This document shows positions 14,908-20,448 of a DNA stretch of 38,210 nucleotides, in pieces. The stretch is from an uncultured Bacillota bacterium. Its GTDB lineage: Bacteria > Bacillota > Clostridia > Oscillospirales > Oscillospiraceae. The DNA lies in NCBI GenBank assembly GCA_947383275.1, contig CANDCW010000020.1, positions 1 to 38,210 of the forward strand, given 5' to 3'. The notes under the pieces were generated by a model. It was given only the letters and a program-made list of their open reading frames with translations, was not told the DNA's origin and ran no database searches. A program made the translations under genes and the position numbers. The first letter of the stretch is position 1; each line of letters begins with the position of its first letter.

Positions 14908-14936
14908 TTGACATCGTGCATAGCCTGTGCTACAAT
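14908..14936 (+). promoter_or_regulatory. Rightward promoter of the divergent switch with an operator over its -35
   Basis: TTGACA and TACAAT with a 17-base spacer. The -35 element is exactly bracketed by the perfect inverted repeat ATGCAC (14902-14907) and GTGCAT (14916-14921), an obvious repressor site. Confidence 0.85.
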
Positions 14937-14993
14937 AGGGACAATGGAAAAGGGCCGCAATTTTTCAGCGGCCCCCGGATGGGAGGAAATACA

Positions 14994-15215
14994 ATGGCGT
15001 TACAATTCAAGGTCAATATCTTGGAGGCCCTAAAGGGAAAGGGGTACACCACTTACAAATTACGCAAGGATAATATTCTAAGTCAATCCACGCTTCAAAA
15101 GCTACGGGAGGGCAAGGGGCTGGCCTGGGAGAACATAGAGCGGCTTTGCGCTTTGCTGGACTGTCAGCCGGGAGATTTAATGGAGTACGTCAAGGAAACA
15201 CCGGACGAGAGCTAA
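14994..15215 (+). CDS. Cro/CI-type XRE regulator (73 aa)
   Basis: A minimal one-domain helix-turn-helix regulator of the Cro/CI family: TTYKLRKDNILSQSTLQKLR forms the HTH, and AWENIERLCALLDCQPGDLMEY the last helices. The ATG at 14994 follows GGGAGGA. It is read rightward from the promoter whose -35 element is covered by the ATGCAC/GTGCAT repeat, so it probably represses itself and the leftward 14503-13722 transcript through the TGCAC sites (inference). Confidence 0.9.
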   Translation: MALQFKVNILEALKGKGYTTYKLRKDNILSQSTLQKLREGKGLAWENIERLCALLDCQPGDLMEYVKETPDES

Positions 15216-15231
15216 CAGGCTGATTAATATC

Positions 15232-15241
15232 GTGTCAATAG
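15232..15241 (+). repeat. GTGTCAATAG decamer, copy 1
   Basis: The same decamer occurs at 19291-19300 and, inverted, at 19394-19403 in front of the resolvase. The remaining 15216-15421 stretch holds no gene that I can support. Confidence 0.5.
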
Positions 15242-15421
15242 ACCCCCAGAGGTGTATTTCAGGATTTTTCTTTTCACGGTCTAGTTTTCGCCTGTGCCAG
15301 GTCTGTTCTCCGACGAAATGCTGATTTTATTTGAAACACGGATTGTCCTGACTGTCTAGGGGCGATTAACTTTGCTCTGAACATGATAAGGGAAGAGATA
15401 ACAAAAATTCGAGTTGTGCAT

Positions 15422-15456
15422 TTAACGGAATAATACTATCATTATTATTCCGTTAA
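15422..15456. repeat. 14-bp inverted repeat, downstream side of the 15495 gene
   Basis: TTAACGGAATAATA (15422-15435) is perfectly repeated inverted at 15443-15456 with a 7-base centre. A near-identical pair lies on the other side of the gene at 16175-16211. The shape suggests a dimer binding site. Confidence 0.85.
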
Positions 15457-15465
15457 TTCTCTGAC

Positions 15466-15509
15466 TTAAAAATGGAGAACGCCGGTTAGCAACGCTAACC
15501 GGCGTTCTC
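15466..15509 (-). terminator. Terminator overlapping the stop codon of the 15495 gene
   Basis: A perfect 16-bp stem with a 3-base loop (15475-15490 and 15494-15509). On the minus strand it is followed by ATTTTTAAG. The last four codons and the TAG stop are inside one arm. Confidence 0.85.
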
Positions 15510-16148
15510 AAGTAAGTAGTTTTCAGCAATCAATTCAGACAACAGATTATATTGATCTAAACAGAACGCACTTTTTGCTAATGTCGCATGTTTTCGGGGA
15601 ACACCACCAAAGGCAGTATACATACAACAATACGCTGCTTGACTATCATATCCGTTCGCCCTCTTGTCCCAATATAAACGCCATGCTTTGGAATATTCTT
15701 CTTTCGTAACAATTTCATGCTTTTGTACACCAAAGTATTTATATACCCGATAGTAAACGTAATCTGAAATTTCAGCAAATAAATTAAGACTTTTCAATCG
15801 CTCAATATATTTCGATATGGTTTGCCTTGATACTCCTTTTCCCCGAATACGTAAATATTCTTCCATCATCTCCATTGGTCTCCAATTAAAATCATCATCG
15901 CCCAAAAGATAGAAAAGGAAATCTCTTAGTTTACGAAAATCAGTTTGAGGGCTAAACCCCAAATCAAATACGCAGAATACCTTAAAGCGGTCTGTAATAT
16001 TGGTAATTGTATAGACCAGTTTTTCGCCACGTCCTTCACTTTTATAAGTTATTTTGTAACTCTTTAATTTTCTGTTGGTGGCTTCTTTACCAGATGTACC
16101 AATAATTTCAGATAGTTCTTTAATTGTGTAGGTTTTCTTTTCTAACAT
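15495..16148 (-). CDS. Unrecognised winged-helix-like protein (217 aa)
   Basis: No confident family. The N-terminus YTIKELSEIIGTSGKEATNR resembles a MerR-like or excisionase-like HTH. A second helix-turn-helix may lie at about residues 105-130 (RIRGKGVSRQTISKYIERLK). The C-terminal third is helical with several Tyr and Cys. It could be a regulator or a replication-type protein. Inverted repeats of the same 14-base motif lie just before its start and just after its stop, which suggests that its product, or a partner, binds them. The start ATG follows GGAGG. It is last of three same-direction genes beginning at 17160. Confidence 0.7.
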   Translation of the reverse strand: MLEKKTYTIKELSEIIGTSGKEATNRKLKSYKITYKSEGRGEKLVYTITNITDRFKVFCVFDLGFSPQTDFRKLRDFLFYLLGDDDFNWRPMEMMEEYLRIRGKGVSRQTISKYIERLKSLNLFAEISDYVYYRVYKYFGVQKHEIVTKEEYSKAWRLYWDKRANGYDSQAAYCCMYTAFGGVPRKHATLAKSAFCLDQYNLLSELIAENYLLENAG

Positions 16149-16174
16149 ATTTCCTCCAATTTTAAGTCACACAT

Positions 16175-16211
16175 TTAACAGTATAATAGTATTTCTTTAT
16201 TATTCTGTTAA
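16175..16211. repeat. 14-bp inverted repeat, promoter side of the 15495 gene
   Basis: TTAACAGTATAATA (16175-16188) and the inverse of TTAACAGAATAATA (16198-16211) with a 9-base centre. They match the 15422-15456 pair at most positions, consensus TTAACRGWATAATA. It lies 27 bases upstream of the ATG at 16148, an operator position. Confidence 0.8.
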
Positions 16212-16227
16212 TAGTATGTCTCAAAAT

Positions 16228-16701
16228 TTAAATTGCGTCTTTCAATTCTTCTTGCTCTAATTTGATAATGGGGGTAATGTCTGTAATGACCTTAAAGTCG
16301 TTTGTGAAATAGAACAGAGGGTCATCCCGGAAGTTTGGAAATTGAGCAACAAACCACTTCCGTACAGCAGTATAGGGGCTTGTTTGCGCTGGCCCAGCTT
16401 TATCCCTGATATAGTGATAGACTTTCAACAATTCATCGCGTTTTGGGAGTGCATTGATGAAGTGTTCCATATTTTCATAAGTCAGATGTTTGTACTGATT
16501 ACAGCGGAACACTTCACCGTCCTTAGTGTGATATTTGATAGGAGACTTATGTGTGCGGCGGGATACCCTTAGCCCCGGAATATCGTGCTGTAGCTGGACA
16601 TAAAGCCTATATTCATCGCTGGCAGTATCGTTCATAGCCTTTTCAAATGCGGATGAGATGATTAAAGTCTTGCTTACAATATTGATTTTGTAGTTTTCCA
16701 T
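16228..16701 (-). CDS. Unknown protein, paralog B of a tandem pair (157 aa)
   Basis: No family is recognised. It aligns by eye with its upstream neighbour. An N-terminal strand ends in IIS/IIG, followed by an EYRLYVQL/EYNELCKL segment, a basic RxxHKSPIKY/RKEIGQNKSKKTY stretch, a YKHLTYENMEHFI/YKNLSFAFIEKYI helix, and a C-terminal YTAVRKWFVAQFP/YTKSWFLKKFG motif with DPLF/DKPF after it. No membrane segment or signal is present, so it is likely cytosolic. The start at 16701 is 15 bases after the stop of the partner gene, and its AAGGAGG site overlaps that TAA, so the two are translated together. Confidence 0.75.
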   Translation of the reverse strand: MENYKINIVSKTLIISSAFEKAMNDTASDEYRLYVQLQHDIPGLRVSRRTHKSPIKYHTKDGEVFRCNQYKHLTYENMEHFINALPKRDELLKVYHYIRDKAGPAQTSPYTAVRKWFVAQFPNFRDDPLFYFTNDFKVITDITPIIKLEQEELKDAI

Positions 16702-16716
16702 TCTCTATATACCTCC

Positions 16717-17160
16717 TTACGCTACCGCCCCGGCCTTGGCGGCCGCAAGTCCTGTGTTGTTGATTTCTTCTATTGCTTTATCCATATCAAAGGGCTTATC
16801 CTTACTGCCAAACTTTTTAAGAAACCAACTTTTTGTATACGGATAAACACTTATACCCAAGGATACAGCAGTAGTTTTTACTTCCTGATATTCCCGTTTA
16901 TTTTCATCAGCATTGGGCTGAATTGAAATGTATTTTTCAATAAATGCGAAACTGAGATTTTTGTAGGTCTTTTTGCTCTTATTCTGCCCGATCTCTTTTC
17001 TAACCACAGTAAACTGGGGGTGGGCCTCCATCAGCTTGCAAAGTTCGTTGTATTCGATACTGCCATAACGCTTTGCTCTGTTGAGGCTAGCCGTTGTACC
17101 AATGATTTGTCTATTGGTGAAATCAACAGCGAAACGGGCGGGGCTTTTACGGTTACTCAA
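16717..17160 (-). CDS. Unknown protein, paralog A of a tandem pair (147 aa), TTG start
   Basis: No family is recognised; it is a paralog of the next gene downstream (16228-16701). It begins with a basic, Arg-rich MSNRKSPARFAVDFTNRQ and ends in an alanine-rich GLAAAKAGAVA tail. Conserved aromatic and basic positions (EYNELCKL, YKNLSFAFIEKYI, YTKSWFLKKFG) are shared with the partner. It starts at TTG 17158-17160 behind AAAGGAA. It heads a leftward operon with 16228 and probably 15495. Basic surfaces hint at nucleic-acid binding (inference only). Confidence 0.72.
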   Translation of the reverse strand: MSNRKSPARFAVDFTNRQIIGTTASLNRAKRYGSIEYNELCKLMEAHPQFTVVRKEIGQNKSKKTYKNLSFAFIEKYISIQPNADENKREYQEVKTTAVSLGISVYPYTKSWFLKKFGSKDKPFDMDKAIEEINNTGLAAAKAGAVA

Positions 17161-17424
17161 AATAAAATTCCTTTCTGCGCTCCTGGCGCTTGGCGGTAGG
17201 TCGCTACCCTAATTGTTTTGTTGAGGGTATCCCCTCGTGTTCTGGATGCAGTATAACACAAGTACTCTCCTGTAATAGCGGAGAGTACTTTCATATTTTT
17301 ATTTTTTCTGATTTTCCTTTTGCTCTTGATTTGGGCGAATATGCAAAAAGATGTGTAACGTCAAATTATAATCTTGAATTTGAGTAAAAGATGTTAAATC
17401 AGTTGAGAATATCTTATAAGACAT
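17161..17424 (-). promoter_or_regulatory. Regulatory gap before the unknown operon
   Basis: It contains a 10-bp perfect inverted repeat, AGTACTCTCC/GGAGAGTACT (17261-17270 and 17280-17289). On the minus strand this is immediately followed by TTGTGTTATACT, giving a -10-like TATACT with the repeat over the expected -35, so it is a candidate operator-promoter for 17160. Read on the plus strand, the hairpin is followed by T-rich sequence. No gene is seen in the gap. Confidence 0.5.
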
Positions 17425-17462
17425 AATAAAAAGTCACTGGAAATACAGACTTCCAGTGACTT
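17425..17462 (-). terminator. Terminator of the second XRE gene
   Basis: AAGTCACTGGAA with the inverse TTCCAGTGACTT (17431-17442 and 17451-17462), and a minus-strand T-run beyond it. Confidence 0.85.
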
Positions 17463-17463
17463 C

Positions 17464-17781
17464 TTACTTTTCTCCCACAATATCACCGATAATCAGCATA
17501 ATGTGGTCAAGTTGTGAAGCTGTCAATTTTCTAAATTCCTGCATAACCTCTTTTGCCTTTTGAGGGGCGGGAGAATCTATCGTAAAAAATTCCTGCGGGG
17601 TGATACCGAAATAGTCACAGATGTAAATAAACCCAGCCATTGAGGGCAAGGTTCGCTTATTCTCAATTTTGTTAATGTAGCTTTCACTCTGCCCCAGCGA
17701 CAGACTCATATCTCTTGCTGAAACACCTTTTTGTGTTCGTAATTCAGTAATTCTTGCAGGAAACCAACTTAAATAGTCCAT
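17464..17781 (-). CDS. XRE family regulator (105 aa)
   Basis: A helix-turn-helix repressor. The HTH is ARITELRTQKGVSARDMSLS and LGQSESYINKIENKRTLPSM (residues about 8-50), followed by FIYICDYFGITPQEFF and a helical tail that may dimerise. The start at 17781 is chosen because the HTH begins normally from it and GGGGG is upstream; a longer upstream frame is AT-rich and non-conserved in character. It is divergent from the excisionase-like gene, with TTTTCC-type repeats between them that may be its operators. Confidence 0.88.
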   Translation of the reverse strand: MDYLSWFPARITELRTQKGVSARDMSLSLGQSESYINKIENKRTLPSMAGFIYICDYFGITPQEFFTIDSPAPQKAKEVMQEFRKLTASQLDHIMLIIGDIVGEK

Positions 17782-17794
17782 AATTACCCCCTGA

Positions 17795-17844
17795 TTTTCC
17801 GGTAAGTATATTATAAATCCTCTAATAGTTCTTTTCCGGGAAAA
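17795..17844. promoter_or_regulatory. Candidate operators, TTTTCC repeats
   Basis: TTTTCCGG at 17795-17802, the palindrome TTTTCCGGGAAAA at 17832-17844, and a third ATTTTCC at about 17854-17860. They lie between two divergent regulatory genes. Confidence 0.5.
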
Positions 17845-17860
17845 TAAAGATATATTTTCC

Positions 17861-17889
17861 TTTACAAAGATATAATAAGTATATATAAT
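17861..17889 (+). promoter_or_regulatory. Promoter for the excisionase-like gene
   Basis: TTTACA and TATAAT with a 17-base spacer, 51 bases before the GTG at 17941. Confidence 0.75.
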
Positions 17890-17940
17890 GTAGAAATATG
17901 GGATTTTAATTCCCAATCAAAACAGAAAAGAGGGGTTCCT

Positions 17941-18108
17941 GTGGAGATCGAGTACATGGGCACAAGCAAAGCGGCAGAATTATGGGGATGCAAACAGGCC
18001 GCAGTGTCAAAACTGTGCAGAGAGGGGAAAATCAAAGGAGCGGAACAAGACGCACCGGGAAGGCCCTGGAGAATACCAATAGACACGCCAAATCCGTTTA
18101 CTAAGTAG
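17941..18108 (+). CDS. Excisionase-like HTH protein (55 aa), GTG start
   Basis: A small MerR/Xis-like winged-helix protein. YMGTSKAAELWGCKQAAVSK is the HTH, followed by LCREGKIKGAEQDAPGRPWR and IPIDTPNPF, the standard form of excisionase-family DNA-binding proteins. It starts at GTG 17941 with AGAGGGG 5-6 bases upstream. Such proteins act as directionality factors or small regulators; here it is far from the integrase (6 kb), so a regulatory role is equally possible. The zinc-ribbon membrane protein follows 37 bases downstream, so they may share a transcript. Confidence 0.8.
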   Translation: MEIEYMGTSKAAELWGCKQAAVSKLCREGKIKGAEQDAPGRPWRIPIDTPNPFTK

Positions 18109-18145
18109 TCTCTTATAAGAATTAGTACAAAGGAGTATTAAAGTA

Positions 18146-19228
18146 ATGGAAACAAAGAAAATACATAATATTCAGCAAAAATCTTGTCCATATTCAACAA
18201 TTGCGGGTTTATCTTTTTTCGCTATCGCTCTAGTAGAATTATGGGTTTTTAATATTGACCTTAAAAACTATATATCTTGGACGTTATCTAATCCCCAAAA
18301 TATCATACAATATTCAGCGAATTATCTACTTGATAGGTACTGGCTTCCAATATTTCTCTCATGTTTGTTGATTGCCACTTGCTTATTTAGGAAGAAGCAT
18401 AATGTTATAATTATAGTTGCCTGTGCTATTCTTACTCTTACTGCTCTCCTCAACTTTATTGAAGGTTTCGGAAATGGTGCTTATACCATTCATTCTTATA
18501 CATATAATTGGGGTTGCCTTGATGTTGAAGATTTTATTGTTGAAGAAAATAATTTCAATTTTATATGTGTATTACCTACCCTACTCCACTTGATGGGTCT
18601 AATAGGAATATTTTGTATTGCTGCTGTCACAATGACAGCTCCATTAAAAAAATATACTCTTATTATAACAAAGATGTGGTTTATTCCATCTGTTTTCTTT
18701 TTAACAGAGCTTTTTGGGGTGATAATTCTTCTAATACTCAGTAAGATGAAAATTTTAAATGGCTACTGTAACATATTATTTGACTACTCTTATCTGCTTG
18801 AATTTTTAATCTCAATCTTATTGATACCTGCAACTCTATTCACTTCAATGTGGTGTATATGGCCAGACGGAAAACCAAAGCGTAAAATTACAACTAATAT
18901 TGTTCGTCAAGCAAACGATTCAAATGGAGAACATGAAATGACTACAAGATTTTGTTCCTACTGTGGAAATGAAATTTTGCCGCAAGCTGTTATTTGTCCC
19001 CATTGTGGTTGTGCTGTTGCTGCCGCTCCAGAGGCTGACATACCGTCAACAGGGCTAAATGTCCTCTCTTTTTTCATTCCTCTGGTTGGACTTATTCTAT
19101 ACTGCATACATCAAAGTAAAACCCCAAATAAAGCAAAAGCAATAGGCAAATGGTCCCTAATTGGTTTTTGTGTTGGACTGGCTGGCTCTATCATACTCTG
19201 TCTAGTCGTATTTTCACTTTTGCTGTAA
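18146..19228 (+). CDS. Membrane protein with internal zinc ribbon (360 aa)
   Basis: The function is unknown. Six or so hydrophobic segments lie in the first 245 residues. A cytosolic linker follows, then a zinc ribbon, FCSYCGNEILPQAVICPHCG (about residues 275-294), and two last hydrophobic segments (LNVLSFFIPLVGLILYC and LIGFCVGLAGSIILCLVVF) separated by the KTPNKAKAIGKW loop common in zinc-ribbon membrane proteins of Firmicutes. It has an AAAGGAG site. Its very AT-rich composition sets it apart from every neighbour and suggests separately acquired cargo. Confidence 0.75.
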   Translation: METKKIHNIQQKSCPYSTIAGLSFFAIALVELWVFNIDLKNYISWTLSNPQNIIQYSANYLLDRYWLPIFLSCLLIATCLFRKKHNVIIIVACAILTLTALLNFIEGFGNGAYTIHSYTYNWGCLDVEDFIVEENNFNFICVLPTLLHLMGLIGIFCIAAVTMTAPLKKYTLIITKMWFIPSVFFLTELFGVIILLILSKMKILNGYCNILFDYSYLLEFLISILLIPATLFTSMWCIWPDGKPKRKITTNIVRQANDSNGEHEMTTRFCSYCGNEILPQAVICPHCGCAVAAAPEADIPSTGLNVLSFFIPLVGLILYCIHQSKTPNKAKAIGKWSLIGFCVGLAGSIILCLVVFSLLL

Positions 19229-19248
19229 TCCAAAATCAAAGCGTACAA

Positions 19249-19283
19249 AAGCGCACAGACCTAAAAAATCTATGCGCTTTTTT
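19249..19283 (+). terminator. Terminator of the membrane protein gene
   Basis: AAGCGCACAGA/TCTATGCGCTT (one mismatch) with an A-rich loop and TTTTTT. Confidence 0.8.
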
Positions 19284-19290
19284 CCTGGAT

Positions 19291-19403
19291 GTGTCAATAG
19301 CGTATACCCTAATGACATATTGAAACAAGCTGCTTTTTCGTGTCATACGGATTCGGATTCCTATTTTGAAATATTTCAAATAATAGTAATATCCTATTGA
19401 CAC
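19291..19403. other. Candidate resolvase recombination site (res-like)
   Basis: GTGTCAATAG (19291-19300) and its inverse CTATTGACAC (19394-19403) flank a GTGTCATACGG at about 19330 and the perfect 14-bp palindrome TTGAAATATTTCAA (19366-19379). Resolvases recombine and regulate at clusters of inverted sites directly upstream of their gene. The second decamer overlaps the promoter -35, so autoregulation is expected. Confidence 0.5.
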
Positions 19404-19425
19404 ATTCGCCGCCTTGTGGTAGAAT
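19397..19425 (+). promoter_or_regulatory. Resolvase promoter
   Basis: TTGACA and TAGAAT with a 17-base spacer, 31 bases before the ATG. Confidence 0.8.
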
Positions 19426-19456
19426 AATAACAGACCAAACAAAGGGGGCGGGGCAA

Positions 19457-20017
19457 ATGCGGGTTGGATACGTCCGATGTTCCACCATCGAACAGAACGA
19501 AGCGCGGCAAATGAAAATGATGGAGGAACAGAACGCCGAAAAGGTGTTCACCGACAAGGCCAGCGGCAAAAATACAGACCGGGCCGCATTCAAAGAAATG
19601 ATGAGCTTTGTCCGTGCCGGGGATATTGTGGTCGTGGAAAGCATTTCCCGTATTGCCCGGAACACCCGCGACTTACTTTCCATCGTGTCAGACCTGACAG
19701 CGCGTCAAGTTGAATTTGTCAGCTTGAAAGAGCACATCGACACCACCACCCCGCAAGGGCGATTCATGCTAACTGTATTCGGCGCTCTTGCTGAATTGGA
19801 GCGGGAAAACATTCTTGAACGCCAGCGGGAGGGTATAGAGATTGCCAAAGGTGCGGGGAAGTACAAGGGCCGCAAGCCGTTAAACGTAAACGGAACGCAA
19901 TTCAAAGCGGTCTGCGCTCGGTGGAGAGCGGGAAAGATTACCGCCACCGCCGCCATGCAGGAGGTAGGGCTAAAGCCAAACACTTTTTATCGGCGTGTAA
20001 AAGAAATGGGCCTTTAG
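19457..20017 (+). CDS. Small serine recombinase, resolvase/invertase type (186 aa)
   Basis: A site-specific recombinase of the Tn3-resolvase/Hin family. The catalytic domain starts MRVGYVRCS with nucleophile Ser9. RIARNTRDLL and LAELERENILERQREGIEIA form the dimer-interface and arm helices, and a C-terminal HTH (about residues 150-186, KITATAAMQEVGLKPNTFYRR) binds DNA. The length is normal. It may resolve multimers of an excised circular form or invert DNA. It lies at the right end of the island with its own promoter; there is no partner transposase. Confidence 0.93.
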   Translation: MRVGYVRCSTIEQNEARQMKMMEEQNAEKVFTDKASGKNTDRAAFKEMMSFVRAGDIVVVESISRIARNTRDLLSIVSDLTARQVEFVSLKEHIDTTTPQGRFMLTVFGALAELERENILERQREGIEIAKGAGKYKGRKPLNVNGTQFKAVCARWRAGKITATAAMQEVGLKPNTFYRRVKEMGL

Positions 20018-20041
20018 AGGCCCGTGCAAAGCGCACAAAAA

Positions 20042-20048
20042 AGTACAA
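20042..20048 (+). repeat. AGTACAA motif, right-end copy
   Basis: The same heptamer, in the same AAAGTACAAT context, as at 11032-11038 by the integrase. It is a candidate integrase arm site. The rest of 20018-20147 shows GGGACAAG twice and no gene. Confidence 0.45.
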
Positions 20049-20147
20049 TTTCCGCAAGGGACAAGTTTTATAGAAAATGGAGCAGGCAGAAACGTGAGGG
20101 ACAAGAAAAGGACAAGGCAAAACAGACAGATAGGACACAGGAACTGT

Positions 20148-20184
20148 AAAAAAGAAGAGGAACAAGTTTCCTCGTTCCTCTTCT
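20148..20184 (-). terminator. Terminator of the rubrerythrin-rubredoxin operon
   Basis: On the minus strand AAGAGGAACG..GTTCCTCTT is followed by TTTTTT (plus-strand A-run at 20148-20153). It is homologous to the hairpin at 10630-10660. Confidence 0.85.
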
Positions 20185-20195
20185 CTCGGTCTCGC

Positions 20196-20351
20196 TTATT
20201 CCTTCTCGAACACGTCCTTGCCCAGACCGCAGGTGGGGCAGACCCAGTCCTCGGGGACCTGCTCCCAGGGGGTGCCAGGGGCGACGCCGTTGTCAGGGTC
20301 GCCTACCGCAGGGTCATAGACGTAACCGCAGGGGCAGACATACTTGTCCAT
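20196..20351 (-). CDS. Rubredoxin, operon copy (51 aa)
   Basis: A one-iron rubredoxin that passes electrons to the rubrerythrin encoded just upstream. YVCPCGYVYDP and DWVCPTCG provide the metal cysteines; as in the left copy, the first pair is CxC, one residue shorter than the family norm. It differs from the left copy in about 18 of 153 bases and three residues. By position it is the copy brought in by the island. It follows rubrerythrin by 18 bases and has a GGGAGGA site. Confidence 0.92.
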   Translation of the reverse strand: MDKYVCPCGYVYDPAVGDPDNGVAPGTPWEQVPEDWVCPTCGLGKDVFEKE

Positions 20352-20448
20352 CTTGTGTTCCTCCCGTGCTCAGCCGAAGTACCGCTCCAGCAGGCCCTTG
20401 AAGGCCTTGCCGTGGCGGGCCTCGTCCCGGGCCATCTCGTGGACGGTG
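20352..20448. repeat. Right direct repeat, candidate attR
   Basis: 97 bases with a single mismatch to 10829-10925. Here they continue without a break into the complete rubrerythrin gene. Confidence 0.75.

Larger units (their letters stand above)
10829..20448 (+). mobile_element. Integrative genomic island inserted in the rubrerythrin 3' end (about 9.5 kb)
   Basis: The bounds are the two near-identical 97-base repeats. The tyrosine integrase reads inward from the left repeat, 130 bases away, and a serine resolvase lies at the right end. Inside are regulators, an excisionase-like protein, a SprT-like protein and unknown genes, all AT-richer than the flanks. No relaxase, coupling ATPase, capsid or portal gene is visible, so it is not a complete conjugative element or phage and is probably mobilised by others. 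The right end supplies a rubrerythrin tail, a rubredoxin gene and a terminator that rebuild the host operon. Confidence 0.75.

Noticed and set aside
17261..17289. CRISPR-like repeat
   Set aside because: It is a single inverted repeat with no regularly spaced copies; no CRISPR array is present in the window.
17782..17916. 45-residue N-terminal extension of the second XRE regulator
   Set aside because: It covers the divergent promoter and operator region, and the HTH begins normally from the ATG at 17781.
10829..20448. Complete prophage or conjugative element
   Set aside because: No capsid, terminase, portal, relaxase or type IV secretion gene can be read in the interval.
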